64,000 nucleotides of DNA from a bacterium HR28 (GTDB taxonomy: Bacteria > Chloroflexota > Chloroflexia > Thermomicrobiales > Thermomicrobiaceae). A program made the position numbers and the translations under genes. Positions 43,512 to 52,769 of this stretch are shown here, piece after piece. Position 1 is the first letter of the stretch. The number at the start of each line of letters is the position of its first letter. Location of the stretch: contig BEIE01000003.1 in NCBI GenBank assembly GCA_002898255.1, positions 124,001 to 188,000 of the forward strand, in the 5' to 3' direction. A model generated the notes under the pieces. It was not told where the DNA came from, searched no databases, and was given only the letters and a program-made list of their open reading frames with translations.

Positions 43512-44459
43512 TCATGCGTCCGGGAGAACGTGCGTCCCGCAGCGGCCCTCCAGGGCATCCCGAGCATGATCAAGCGCGGCAATGATTGCTCGACGACTTG
43601 CACCACGACTGACGAAACGGATTGCCGCCTCGACTTTCGGTCCCATGGAGCCGGAAGCAAAGTGCCCCTCGGCTTGGTAGCGCCGAAGTTCACTGACGGT
43701 GACCTGCTCAAGCGGGCTCGCGTTTGGCGTACCGTAGTTCAGCATGACGTGGGGGACGTCAGTAAGAATGAGAAGCGCGTCTGCTCCGAGTTCATGAGCG
43801 AGCAGTGCAGCAGCGAGATCTTTGTCAATAACGGCCTCGACACCGTCGTAGCGCCCGTCGGGCCGTCGAACGACGGGAATACCCCCGCCGCCGCAAGCGA
43901 CAACAATGGCGCCGGCCGCAATCAAGAGTTCGATCGCTGGTCGATCGACGATGGCAATCGGGTCAGGAGAAGGAACTACGCGCCGCCAGCCCCGCGTTCC
44001 CTGGGGCTTCCACACCTGCCCAGTAGCAGCCATGATCTCTCGCGCTCGTTCCTCAGGGTAGTAAAGGCCGATCGGCTTCGTCGGCTCCTGCCAGGCGGGG
44101 TCGTCTGGACTCACTTCGGTTCGGGTCACGAGCGTAGCCACGACTCGTTCGACCCCGCGCTGTCGAAGCTCGGCCCCGAGAGCTTGTTGGATCATGAAGC
44201 CGATAGTCGCCTGGGTCTGCGCGACACACCAGTGCAAAGGAACCGGCGGGACCACGTCGCGGGCGAGCTCGTTTTTGACGAGCAGATTGCCAACTTGCGG
44301 GCCGTTGCCGTGCGTGATAATCAGCTCGTATCCCGCGAGAACTAACTCGGCAAGCTGGCGACATGTGAGATCAACATTCGCTTGTTGCTCTTCGGCCGTG
44401 CCGCGCTGACCCGCCTGGATGATGGCGTTCCCGCCGAGCGCGACGACAACACGTCTCAT
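43512..44459 (-). CDS. arcC: Carbamate kinase
   Basis: 315 aa, amino-acid kinase fold. N-terminal VVVALGGNAIIQ, ITHGNGPQVGNLL, the ACGGGGIPVV loop and VIDKDLAAALLA are hallmarks of carbamate kinase. It makes ATP, CO2 and NH3 from carbamoyl phosphate and ADP. Its ATG overlaps the DUF1116 stop (ATGA), and FdrA and DUF2877 homologues lie upstream, the same set as E. coli fdrA-ylbE-ylbF-ybcF, so it is the equivalent of AllK rather than of an arginine deiminase pathway enzyme. Confidence 0.95.
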   Translation of the reverse strand: MRRVVVALGGNAIIQAGQRGTAEEQQANVDLTCRQLAELVLAGYELIITHGNGPQVGNLLVKNELARDVVPPVPLHWCVAQTQATIGFMIQQALGAELRQRGVERVVATLVTRTEVSPDDPAWQEPTKPIGLYYPEERAREIMAATGQVWKPQGTRGWRRVVPSPDPIAIVDRPAIELLIAAGAIVVACGGGGIPVVRRPDGRYDGVEAVIDKDLAAALLAHELGADALLILTDVPHVMLNYGTPNASPLEQVTVSELRRYQAEGHFASGSMGPKVEAAIRFVSRGASRRAIIAALDHARDALEGRCGTHVLPDA

Positions 44460-45907
44460 ACCGTCCTCCTCGTCTGAGATGTCGGTACGGCACCGCGCTG
44501 GACGAGGTACTGTTGTTCAAATGTGCGGTAGGCTTCCGTGAAGCAGCGAACCGGTGGCCGTACAATCCCAGCACCAACTTGGCCGATTCCCGGCTCGCGA
44601 TGTGCGATGCCAGTATCGATTACCGGAAGAATGCCGCTGCGGATGACCGCACGCAGATCGATTCCTACAGGAGTGCCGCGGAAGTCGAGCGCAGGGATGC
44701 GGAAAACCTCGTGCTCGGCGACAGTGATCTCGTACATCTCGAGCGTCGCTCGCACTGCGTCAGCTGGTGTTCCACCGATAAATTGGACGATGGCTGGTGC
44801 ACCGGCCAGCGCGAAACCGCCAAAGCCAGCGGTCTCGGTAATTGCACTATCGCCGATGTCGGGGTTCGCGTCGTCTGGGCCGAATCCCGGGAAGTAGAGT
44901 CCGCGCGGGACGTTTGCCGGACCGGTAAACCACCGATTACCCAAACCGGAGATGCGGATGCCGAACTCCGTGCCGTTCCGTGAGAGGGTGGTGACGAGTG
45001 AGCTGCCTGGTATGCCGTGTGCTGCATCCGCCATCACCTTGGCGGCGACCATCGCAAGATTCACAAAAAAGTGGTCGTTGGAGTGGATGAAGCGAAGTAC
45101 AGCAGCGATATCGCTTGCTGGAGCATCGCACTCTACAAGATGGGGAGCGATCTCACGATAGAACAGTGAGGTGGCAGCCTTGTTGCGGTTGTGGCACTCA
45201 TCTCCCATCTGTAGAGCCTGAGCGATGATGTTGCGGAGATCGATACCACCGCTACGCTGCAAGGCCTGGCCGATCAGAGGCGCCAGAACATGGCTAATCC
45301 AACGCAGTCGGTCAATTACCTCGGGGGCGTAGGCGCCCATCCGCATCACTTTCCCGATGCCTTCATTGAAGTTGGTGTAGGCGCGATTCTCGCCAGCGGC
45401 GTTGACCGCGATGTAGACCGGCATTGACGGCGAGATCACGCCGGCCATTGGGCCGACCGCGCTATGCTCATGGTTCGGTGCGAGCTCTACGAAGCCTGAC
45501 TCGAGCTTGCGGACTGCCTCTTCAGGAGTACTGGCGAATCCTTCGAAGAGCATGGCGCCAATGAGTGCGCCGCGCAGCGGGCCAGAGGCATGCTGCCAGT
45601 CGATAGGTGGTCCGGCGTGTAGGAACGTCCGATCACTCATTCCGGGAATGACGTCCCGCGCCTGAGCCACCCCGATGACGACCGGCTGGGCGCGCATCAT
45701 GCGCGTCACCGCCTCCTGGTTTGCGGCAGCGATGGTTGGATCGTTAAACAACGGGAGCGCCTGCTGGTTCGGTTCGACGAGCGGAGGCTTCCATTCTACC
45801 GGGTGCACATGGCCACCTTGGTCGCGCATAGCGCGGGCGAAGAGTTCCAACCCGACGTTCACGACCTCCGGGGTGTTTTGCAGTAACTCGCGGATCTTCT
45901 CGCTCAT
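44456..45907 (-). CDS. allG: DUF1116 protein, AllG/YlbE-like carbamoyltransferase subunit
   Basis: 483 aa. Recognised by FLHAGPPIDWQHASGPLRGALIGAMLFEG, the FELAPNHEHSAVGPMAGVISPSMP-like segment, NFNEGIGKVMRMGAY and MGDECHNRN, all typical of DUF1116. In E. coli YlbE (AllG) is one of three subunits of oxamate carbamoyltransferase. Coupled to carbamate kinase by a 4-base overlap and 21 bases after fdrA. The carbamoyl acceptor or donor in this organism is not known. Confidence 0.88.
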   Translation of the reverse strand: MSEKIRELLQNTPEVVNVGLELFARAMRDQGGHVHPVEWKPPLVEPNQQALPLFNDPTIAAANQEAVTRMMRAQPVVIGVAQARDVIPGMSDRTFLHAGPPIDWQHASGPLRGALIGAMLFEGFASTPEEAVRKLESGFVELAPNHEHSAVGPMAGVISPSMPVYIAVNAAGENRAYTNFNEGIGKVMRMGAYAPEVIDRLRWISHVLAPLIGQALQRSGGIDLRNIIAQALQMGDECHNRNKAATSLFYREIAPHLVECDAPASDIAAVLRFIHSNDHFFVNLAMVAAKVMADAAHGIPGSSLVTTLSRNGTEFGIRISGLGNRWFTGPANVPRGLYFPGFGPDDANPDIGDSAITETAGFGGFALAGAPAIVQFIGGTPADAVRATLEMYEITVAEHEVFRIPALDFRGTPVGIDLRAVIRSGILPVIDTGIAHREPGIGQVGAGIVRPPVRCFTEAYRTFEQQYLVQRGAVPTSQTRRTV

Positions 45908-45928
45908 CTTGCCTTTCCTCCCCTGCGT

Positions 45929-47473
45929 TTACGCGACTAGTTGCGCGGCGAGCTCCGCAGCCCAGGCATTGCTGGGGACGACGATCGCGCCAGCTGCTTC
46001 GAGAGCCCGGCGTTGACGCTCATAGTCCTGGGGATCGCTGCGTGTCCCCACGAGCGCGACGATAACGGGGAGCGATCGTCCTTCGCGTTCTGCACTGCGC
46101 CGTGCTTCCTGAATAGCTGGAGCGAGGTCTGCTGCTGGATCAGCAGCAGCTCCGTAGCCCAGTACGACGTCGAGAACGATCCCTGCCACGGTAGGATCAG
46201 CTGCCTCACGGAACAAGCGCTCTATCCGGATGGTCTGATCAATCATGGGATGTGGGCGCCCGACCGTGAACTCGTCCGATCCAAGATCGACAAAGGTGTG
46301 ATCCTGGCTTCGATGTGGATCAGTGAGTCGGAGATCCGCACGGAGCGGCACGTTGGAGCGGATGTCACCAATGCGGGGTGCCAGGATCTGCATCGCCTCG
46401 TCGCAGAGCGTACCGCCGCTGTAAAGACCGCGGAGAAACCGCTGCCCTGGCCCGAGTGCCGCACGCTGGGCTGCCAGGCGAGCAGCGAGTTCGTTGCGGC
46501 CAGGGAGCTCCAACTCGTCCAGCGGACGCCCAGTCGCAAGGTGCACTGCGAGCCGCGCGGCTTCGGTGAGATTCCCAGCCAGCCGGACGTTCTCGACCGA
46601 TTCGGGTGGCTGCCCGATGAAGCAGACGACCACTGGCTTCCCGCAGTGTGCGGCGTGCTGTAGGACGCGTTGGGCGACCTGTGGAGCGGGGGGTTTAGAC
46701 ACGAGGACAAGTACTTCGGTTGCTGGATCAGCTGCCAGTGCGTCGATACCAGCGAGCATCGTCACTCCACCAACGTGCTCGTCAAGGTCTCGCCCGCCGG
46801 TGCCGATACCGTGACTGACGCCGCTACCAAACCAGTCGACAAGGCTGGCGACTTGCTGCAGTCCAGTACCAGCCGCAGCGACGATCCCAATGGGTCCACG
46901 GCGAACGGCGTTCATAAAGCCAAGGCCGAGCCCACTAATGAAGGCAGTGCCACAGTCAGGGCCCATCAGCAGAAGACCAAGTTCCTGTGCCAAACGCTTG
47001 AGTCGCACCTCTTCGCTGAGCGGGACGTTATCGCTGAAAAGGAAGACGTGCCGTCCGGATCGCAGCGCTTCCTCAGCCTCGATCGGGGCATAAGGTCCCG
47101 GGACAGAAATGGCGACGATGCGAGCCTGCGGAGCGGCGCGGAGCGCACTCCGTAGCGTTCTCGGGACGGTGACGGTGTCCATTGGCTGGCGAACCGGGGT
47201 TGCCGCGCGGAGTCGTTGCAATGCCTGTTCGATAGCTGCAGTCGCTGTCGCCTCGTCGGTGGCTCGGACCGCAATCACAAGGTCGTTGGGGGATACCTCT
47301 TCGAGGCGTGCCTCCCACATGCCCGAATCGCGAAGGAGTTCGAGGTTCGCACTTGTCCCCATCAAGAGAGCAGCGAGTTCCACACCAGGCTGCCGATTGA
47401 CCGTCGCTGCTACAGCCATCAGCGCGACGGAATCGAAATAAGCGTTGGGTTCAACGTGAACGCGTACGACCAT
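45929..47473 (-). CDS. fdrA: FdrA/AllF-like carbamoyltransferase subunit
   Basis: 514 aa from ATG 47473, preceded by AAGGGGGG. Succinyl-CoA-synthetase-like architecture: MGPDCGTAFISGLGLGFMNAVRRGPIGIVAAAGTG and GVSHGIGTGGRDLDEHVGG in the first CoA-ligase-like part, and LYSGGTLCDEAM and FTVGRPHPMID in the second, as in E. coli FdrA (AllF). It lacks a detectable ATP-grasp domain, in line with a carbamoyltransferase rather than an acyl-CoA ligase. First gene of the fdrA-allG-arcC unit. Confidence 0.9.
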   Translation of the reverse strand: MVVRVHVEPNAYFDSVALMAVAATVNRQPGVELAALLMGTSANLELLRDSGMWEARLEEVSPNDLVIAVRATDEATATAAIEQALQRLRAATPVRQPMDTVTVPRTLRSALRAAPQARIVAISVPGPYAPIEAEEALRSGRHVFLFSDNVPLSEEVRLKRLAQELGLLLMGPDCGTAFISGLGLGFMNAVRRGPIGIVAAAGTGLQQVASLVDWFGSGVSHGIGTGGRDLDEHVGGVTMLAGIDALAADPATEVLVLVSKPPAPQVAQRVLQHAAHCGKPVVVCFIGQPPESVENVRLAGNLTEAARLAVHLATGRPLDELELPGRNELAARLAAQRAALGPGQRFLRGLYSGGTLCDEAMQILAPRIGDIRSNVPLRADLRLTDPHRSQDHTFVDLGSDEFTVGRPHPMIDQTIRIERLFREAADPTVAGIVLDVVLGYGAAADPAADLAPAIQEARRSAEREGRSLPVIVALVGTRSDPQDYERQRRALEAAGAIVVPSNAWAAELAAQLVA

Positions 47474-47627
47474 CCTGGCCCCCCTTATGCCGATCCGAGA
47501 AAAAAGCGACCCGGCCAACCCGGGGCTACGTCTCCAGGGCTGGCCGTGAAACAAACGACCTCTGGCTTGTGGTTCCGAACGGACTGGGAGTTCGCTCCCC
47601 TCAGTTGACGCGCTTTCCTCGGCCGCG
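47474..47627. other. Intergenic sequence upstream of fdrA
   Basis: Left part of the 413-base gap between the fdrA and DUF2877 genes. No gene recognised and no clear minus-strand promoter. Confidence 0.4.
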
Positions 47628-47657
47628 TTGACAGCCTCGACCGATTCAGACTATACT
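47628..47657 (+). promoter_or_regulatory. Strong plus-strand promoter inside the fdrA-allH gap
   Basis: TTGACA (47628-47633), 18-base spacer, TATACT (47652-47657). It faces away from fdrA and towards, antisense to, the DUF2877 gene, and no plus-strand gene follows. Confidence 0.65.
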
Positions 47658-47668
47658 CCTGCCGTCGT

Positions 47669-47711
47669 CCGAGAGCAAGAGGAGCTCGTGAGGAGCTCCT
47701 CTCGGCTTTTT
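47669..47711 (+). terminator. Intrinsic terminator directly after the plus-strand promoter
   Basis: AGAGGAGCTC (47678-47687) pairs perfectly with GAGCTCCTCT (47693-47702) around GTGAG; outer CCGAGAG/CTCTCGG can pair instead of part of it. CTTTTT follows. A transcript from the promoter at 47628 would be only about 45 bases unless it reads through. Confidence 0.7.
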
Positions 47712-47886
47712 CGGCAAGTGATGTTTCGCGGCGTGAGCAAGCCATCGGCGGGGAGTCGGTGGCATGGAGTTTTGCTTTTTCCGCGATCTGAAGCTTCTAC
47801 GTGTTGGGGGCGACTCGGGACACGGTTTGCCAGGAGGCCGCTTGGGGGCGCTGATCTACTGCGGTCTGAACGAGTTCACCAGCCAC

Positions 47887-48777
47887 TCAGCCAGTCCTGC
47901 GGTTCGAAAGCGCTGGTCCGCCTTTGTTATCCAGGAGCAGACACAGGGCCCGGCTCACCCCGTACGCGGTTGCCCAACCAGACGACGAACCGATTGTCAG
48001 AATACGCTTAACCAGTCGGTCGATCCAGCGCGCGTTCGCCTCGCACAACGCGTGTGCCAAGGCTGCGAGTTCGCGGGCAAATTCACCATATCCTGCCTGA
48101 CGAAGCCAGGCGGCGCTCCGTGCGGTTGTCGCTGGAGCGGCGGTCTGGGCCAGCAGCGCGCGGAGTGCCAGCCAGTCGTGGTGCTGAGCCGGCTCCTGTG
48201 CCAATATGGTCAAGGCCAGACAATAGCCGAGAAGAAGATCATCACCGAGGGGTGTGAGCCCCGGTCCGAGTCCCGCGAGGCGGCGTGTGTGAGTGATGAC
48301 CTTGCTCTGGTGACCGTTGGTCAGGGCACAGGTGAGCTCGTCGAAAATCGACAGAGCAGAGTGGAGGATGAGTCCGAGACTCGGGTCCTCCTGTGGGGGT
48401 GTGATGCGCAGATCCTCGACCATTTGGCAAGCGGCTGCGCGGAGCTCTTGCCTACAAGAACGGCTAAGACGGGGTTTTGGGTTCCAGCGGCGACATCGCG
48501 GGGAGATCGACAGCCGTCTTGCGTCTGGGAACGCCAATGCACCATTCCCGATGCGGATTTCATTGACCTGGTTGAAAAGTGCTCGAAGGTCCATGGGGGT
48601 CGCAATTCGAATGCCGTCAGGGGGCAGCGAGGCGCCAGGGACGACCAAGGAAACCCAGTGAGCAGTGTCGGTGAGATACGCTGCCCGCGGATAGGTGGCC
48701 GCGACCATGAATGTCCGCGGTGTACCGTTCACCAGGGGCCAGACAGGACTCGCGACCAGATCGACTTGGGGCAGCAT
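47887..48777 (-). CDS. allH: DUF2877 protein, AllH/YlbF-like carbamoyltransferase subunit
   Basis: 296 aa. The C-terminal half carries the DUF2877 signature LAGLGPGLTPLGDDLLLGY followed by a helical region ending GWATAYGVSRAL. E. coli YlbF (AllH) is the third subunit of oxamate carbamoyltransferase. AAGGGAG lies 10 bases before the ATG. It is separated from fdrA by 413 bases and starts 94 bases from the divergent hydroxylase operon, so a shared regulatory region is likely. Confidence 0.88.
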   Translation of the reverse strand: MLPQVDLVASPVWPLVNGTPRTFMVAATYPRAAYLTDTAHWVSLVVPGASLPPDGIRIATPMDLRALFNQVNEIRIGNGALAFPDARRLSISPRCRRWNPKPRLSRSCRQELRAAACQMVEDLRITPPQEDPSLGLILHSALSIFDELTCALTNGHQSKVITHTRRLAGLGPGLTPLGDDLLLGYCLALTILAQEPAQHHDWLALRALLAQTAAPATTARSAAWLRQAGYGEFARELAALAHALCEANARWIDRLVKRILTIGSSSGWATAYGVSRALCLLLDNKGGPALSNRRTG

Positions 48778-48815
48778 TGGAGGGTTCTCCCTTCGCCGGG
48801 AGAGTGTACAGCGCT

Positions 48816-48840
48816 GGTTCGGAGCGGAACCGATTCGGTT
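48816..48840. promoter_or_regulatory. Palindromic operator candidate between allH and the hydroxylase operon
   Basis: GGTTC/GAACC (48816-48831) overlaps a perfect AACCGA-T-TCGGTT palindrome (48828-48840), which runs into a TACGAT that could be the -10 of the plus-strand operon. Three half-sites of GGTT(C)CGG type in 25 bases suggest a regulator site for the two divergent operons. Confidence 0.45.
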
Positions 48841-48871
48841 ACGATGAGGGCGTGAGTGGAGGGTATGCGCG

Positions 48872-49756
48872 ATGAAGCCACCGCGCTTTCGGTATTACGC
48901 GCCTCACAGTTTGGAGGAGGCACTGGCCGTCCTGGCTGAAACGGCTGACGAAGCCAAACCGCTCGCCGGTGGCCAGAGCTTGATCCCGATGTTGAACATG
49001 CGCCTGGCACGGCCGAGCCTTCTCATTGATCTGAACGGACTGCACGAGCTGTCCGGGATTGAGCTCGACAGCGGTGCAATCGTGGTGCGGGCGATGACAC
49101 GGCATCGTACTGTAGAACGGTCGCCGCTCGTCGCTGAACACGCACCGCTCTTAGCCGAGGCGATTCGCTGGGTGGGGCATCTCCCGATCCGGACGCGAGG
49201 AACGGTCGGTGGCAGCGTCGCGCATGCGGATCCCGCCGCCGAGCTCCCTGGAGTGCTGGTCGCACTCGATGGAACGGTCCAGCTCACCAGCCAGCGCGGG
49301 CAACGCCTGGTGCCGGCGCAGGACTTCTTTGTCGATCTGTTAACGACGGCTGCCGAGCCAGATGAGCTCGTGACGGAGGTGCGCTTTCCATTCCTCCCGG
49401 CGCGCACTGGAACAGCGTGGCTGGAAGTAGCGCGTCGGCATGGCGACTATGCACTGGTCGGTGTGGGAGCAGTGGTGAGCCTCGCTGAGGATTTCACGAC
49501 CATCACCGAGGCGCGCTTGAGCTTCATCGGTGTTGGTGGACGGCCGGTACGAGCTCGTCTTGCTGAGTCTGCACTGCGTGGTCAGCCGGTGGCTGCAGAG
49601 ACCTGGCGAGCGGCTGCGGCAACGGTGCGTGGTGAGATCGATCCAGCGGGCGATATCCACGCCTCGGCGGAGTACCGGCGATACGTGGCTGGTGTGTTAG
49701 CGGAGCGGGCGCTGGCCCTGGCGGCCGAACGCGCACGGGAGGGAGCGCGGCGATGA
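48872..49756 (+). CDS. Molybdenum hydroxylase FAD subunit (CoxM/XdhB-like)
   Basis: 294 aa. FAD-binding subunit of the xanthine oxidase family: [15 protein letters not shown] (FAD pyrophosphate, from residue 32), [20 protein letters not shown], and the C-terminal CO_deh_flav_C domain. It passes electrons from the Fe-S subunit to an acceptor. Order medium-small-large as in coxMSL; the stop overlaps the small-subunit start (ATGA). Confidence 0.94.
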   Translation: MKPPRFRYYAPHSLEEALAVLAETADEAKPLAGGQSLIPMLNMRLARPSLLIDLNGLHELSGIELDSGAIVVRAMTRHRTVERSPLVAEHAPLLAEAIRWVGHLPIRTRGTVGGSVAHADPAAELPGVLVALDGTVQLTSQRGQRLVPAQDFFVDLLTTAAEPDELVTEVRFPFLPARTGTAWLEVARRHGDYALVGVGAVVSLAEDFTTITEARLSFIGVGGRPVRARLAESALRGQPVAAETWRAAAATVRGEIDPAGDIHASAEYRRYVAGVLAERALALAAERAREGARR

Positions 49757-50247
49757 CAGCTGTGGGGACGGAGCATCGAGTGATCCGTGTCGTGGTGAAT
49801 GGCGTCCCGTATGAGCGTGAGGTTGAAGCGCGTTTGCTTTTGTCGGACTTCTTGCGCCACGAACTCGGTTTGACCGGGACCCATGTCGGTTGTGAGCATG
49901 GGGTCTGTGGCGCCTGCACCGTCCTGTTTGATGGAGAGCCGGTACGCAGTTGCTTGCTGCTGGCAGTGCAAGCGGACGGGCATGTGATCGAGACGGTTGA
50001 GGGGCTCGCGCCGAGCGAGGCAGAGCTCCACCCACTGCAGCGTGCATTCTGGGAAAAACATGGTCTGCAGTGCGGGTACTGTACGTCGGGGATGCTCATG
50101 GTGCTGAAAGCCTTCCTCGCTGAACATCCCAATCCGACCGAAGAGGAGATCCGCGAGGCGATCTCTGGGAATCTCTGCCGCTGCACCGGCTACCAGAATA
50201 TCGTCGAAGCGGCGCTCTACGCGGCACAGCTCATGCGACAGTCCTGA
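49753..50247 (+). CDS. Molybdenum hydroxylase [2Fe-2S] subunit (CoxS-like)
   Basis: 164 aa with both clusters: plant-type ferredoxin cysteines C47, C52, C55 and C67 ([10 protein letters not shown]), and the four-helix-bundle cluster C107, C110, C142 and C144 (QCGYCTSGM and [10 protein letters not shown]). It carries electrons from the molybdenum site to the FAD subunit. The N-terminus is about 8 residues longer than in compact CoxS proteins. Confidence 0.96.
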   Translation: MTAVGTEHRVIRVVVNGVPYEREVEARLLLSDFLRHELGLTGTHVGCEHGVCGACTVLFDGEPVRSCLLLAVQADGHVIETVEGLAPSEAELHPLQRAFWEKHGLQCGYCTSGMLMVLKAFLAEHPNPTEEEIREAISGNLCRCTGYQNIVEAALYAAQLMRQS

Positions 50248-50264
50248 GGGTAGGAGGCTATCCC

Positions 50265-52637
50265 ATGCCGACCCGAATCTTTGGAGAACCGATCAAGCGT
50301 GCGGAAGATCCACGGCTGCTCACTGGTCGCGGCCGGTACACGGATGACATCGACCTTCCTGGGCAGCTGCACGTGGCGTTCCTGCGTAGCCCGCTGGCTC
50401 ATGCGCGGATCCGGTCAATTGATGTCAGCGCAGCGCGCGACATGCCCGGTGTCGTCGCAGTGTGGACTTACGCCGATATTGGGCCGTGCCAGCGGCGCAT
50501 GCCGTTGCTGATCCCACATCCGGATCTCACACATCCATACACACGCTATGCATTGGCCAAGGACGAGGTGAACCACGTCGGTGAGCCGGTCGCGATGGTG
50601 ATTGCGGAGAGTCGCTATCTCGCCGAGGACGCGGTGGAGGCGATCGTGGTCGAATGGGAGGAGCTTCCGCCGGTCGTGGACATCGAGCGTGCCGTCCAGC
50701 CTGATGCGCCGCTGGTCCACGAGGAGCTGGGAACCAACGTTGCGGCGCACTACGTGGGCATTGTCGGCGACCCGGAGGGTGCTTTTTCCCGTGCGGCGCA
50801 TGTTTTCCGGGAGCGACTGATCATCGAGCGCAGCGCTGGGATGCCGATCGAGACCCGGGCCATCGTCGCCGTGTGGAATGACGTGGAGGGGGTGCTCGAA
50901 GTCTGGGACACAACCCAGGCGCCGATCGTGATCCGAAATGCGCTGGCAGCACTCTTTGGGCTCGCGCCGACGCAGGTACGGGTGGTTGCGCCGGACGTCG
51001 GGGGCGGGTTTGGCTGCAAGATCATGGTTTATCCAGAAGAAGTGCTGGTTCCCTACGCTGCCCTCGCCTTGCGGCGCCCCATCAAGTGGACAGAGGATCG
51101 GTTAGAGCACTTTGTGGGCACCAATCATGAGCGCCTGCAGATCCACGACGCGGAGATCGCAGTAGACGCTGAGGGGCGCATACTGGGGATTCGTGATCGT
51201 TTCCTGCACGACGCGGGGGCCTACACGCCATATGGGATCATTGTCCCGATCATCACGGCCTGCCAACTCCCCGGTCCGTACAAGGTACCCAACTATCACG
51301 TCGAGTTCCGCGCTGTGTATTCCAATACCGTACCGGTGAGTCCTTATCGTGGTGCCGGGCGCCCCCACGCTGCCTTTGTGATGGAACGCCTTTTGGATCG
51401 CGTGGCTGACGAACTGGGGTTGGATCGGGCAGAGGTACGGCGACGCAACTTCATCCAACCGCATGAGTTTCCGTACGATGTCGGCCTTATCTTCCAAGAC
51501 GGGGCGCCGACTCGGTACGACAGTGGCAATTACCCGGGAATGCTGGACCTCTTGCTCCAGCAGATGGACTATGACCGGCTGGTTCGTGAGGAGCTGCCGC
51601 GTCTACGCGCAGAAGGCCGCTGTGTGGGAGTTGGGATCGCCTGCTATGTCGAAGGCACCGGGATCGGCCCATACGAAGGTGCGACGGTCCGCGTTGAACC
51701 GACGGGTCAGGTATACGTGGCGACCGGCATGCCGCAGCAGGGGCAGGCGCATAAGACGGTACTCGCTCAAATCGTCGCCGAGGAGCTCCAGGTGCCGGTG
51801 GAATCGGTGCAGGTGTTCGAAGGGGACACGGCGCACTTCCAGTTCGGTTCAGGCACCTATGCGAGCCGCAGCGCTGTGGTCTGCGGGAGTGCGGTAGCCC
51901 TTGCAGCGCGCAAGGTGCGCGAACAGGGGTTGCAACTTGCTGCCGAGGAGCTGGAGGTTGCGGTAGAGGACCTTGTGGTCGAAGATGGACGAGTCTATGT
52001 GCGCGGTGCGCCGGAGCGGGGCTTTACCTGGGCACAGCTCGCACAGCTTGCGAATCCGTTGCGGTACGCCTATGCCGGAGATCTGGTCGTGCGACCACGC
52101 CCTTGGACCGGACCAACCCTCCCGCCCGGCAAGCAGCCGACACTCGAGGCGACCGAGTACTACTCGCCGCCACATGCGACCTGGGCGAGCGGCGCAGTCG
52201 GCCTCCTTGTGGAAGTCGATATCGAGACGGGCCAATTGTTTTTCCGCAAGCTGTGGGTCGTGCACGACTGCGGCAAGATGATCAATCCGATGGTCGTCGA
52301 GGGGCAGGTGCACGGTGGGATCGCCCAAGGTATCGGCGGAGCTTTTTATGAGAAGCTGTATTACGATGAGAATGGACAGCTCCTCAATGCCAGCTTCATG
52401 GATTTCCTGATCCCGACCGCGATGGAAATCCCGCGGATGGAGGTGGCTCATCAAGAGACGCCCTCTCCCCTCAACCCACTCGGGGTGAAAGGGGTTGGTG
52501 AGGCAGGGGCGATTCCAATGCCCGCGGTCGTCGCAGCGGCGGTCGAAGACGCGCTGCGACCGTTCGGCGTGCGGATCACCCGGATGCCGCTCGATCCCGA
52601 CCAGCTCTGGCGCATGACGCATCCCGAGTCACCGTGA
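50265..52637 (+). CDS. Molybdenum hydroxylase large subunit (CoxL/XdhA family)
   Basis: 790 aa molybdopterin-cytosine-dinucleotide subunit. GGGFGCKI, GQAHKT and the active-site glutamate in GVKGVGEAGAIPMP are present. The loop that in aerobic CO dehydrogenase reads AYRCSFR is PYRGAGRPH here, so this is not a form I CO dehydrogenase; it belongs with the AYRGAGR-type hydroxylases of unknown or heterocyclic substrates. Followed by two cyclase-family genes and an alcohol dehydrogenase on the same strand, and divergent from the carbamoyltransferase genes. Confidence 0.94.
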   Translation: MPTRIFGEPIKRAEDPRLLTGRGRYTDDIDLPGQLHVAFLRSPLAHARIRSIDVSAARDMPGVVAVWTYADIGPCQRRMPLLIPHPDLTHPYTRYALAKDEVNHVGEPVAMVIAESRYLAEDAVEAIVVEWEELPPVVDIERAVQPDAPLVHEELGTNVAAHYVGIVGDPEGAFSRAAHVFRERLIIERSAGMPIETRAIVAVWNDVEGVLEVWDTTQAPIVIRNALAALFGLAPTQVRVVAPDVGGGFGCKIMVYPEEVLVPYAALALRRPIKWTEDRLEHFVGTNHERLQIHDAEIAVDAEGRILGIRDRFLHDAGAYTPYGIIVPIITACQLPGPYKVPNYHVEFRAVYSNTVPVSPYRGAGRPHAAFVMERLLDRVADELGLDRAEVRRRNFIQPHEFPYDVGLIFQDGAPTRYDSGNYPGMLDLLLQQMDYDRLVREELPRLRAEGRCVGVGIACYVEGTGIGPYEGATVRVEPTGQVYVATGMPQQGQAHKTVLAQIVAEELQVPVESVQVFEGDTAHFQFGSGTYASRSAVVCGSAVALAARKVREQGLQLAAEELEVAVEDLVVEDGRVYVRGAPERGFTWAQLAQLANPLRYAYAGDLVVRPRPWTGPTLPPGKQPTLEATEYYSPPHATWASGAVGLLVEVDIETGQLFFRKLWVVHDCGKMINPMVVEGQVHGGIAQGIGGAFYEKLYYDENGQLLNASFMDFLIPTAMEIPRMEVAHQETPSPLNPLGVKGVGEAGAIPMPAVVAAAVEDALRPFGVRITRMPLDPDQLWRMTHPESP

Positions 52638-52769
52638 TGGCAGGGCAACACATCCTGTGCGCTGATCGGGATCCCAGTCGTCCCGTCGGCAGGGTTGTTA
52701 GAGCACGGATGAGCTATCGCTTGCGGAGGATTCAGAACCGGTTTTCGGTGAAGGGAAGGGATGAGTGCC

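Noticed and set aside
47764-48855. 363-codon plus-strand frame opposite the DUF2877 gene
   Set aside because: The minus-strand frame carries the DUF2877 signature; the plus-strand product has no recognisable pattern, so it is a shadow of the real gene.
50265-52637. Aerobic CO dehydrogenase (coxL form I)
   Set aside because: The AYRCSFR loop is missing; PYRGAGRPH is found instead.
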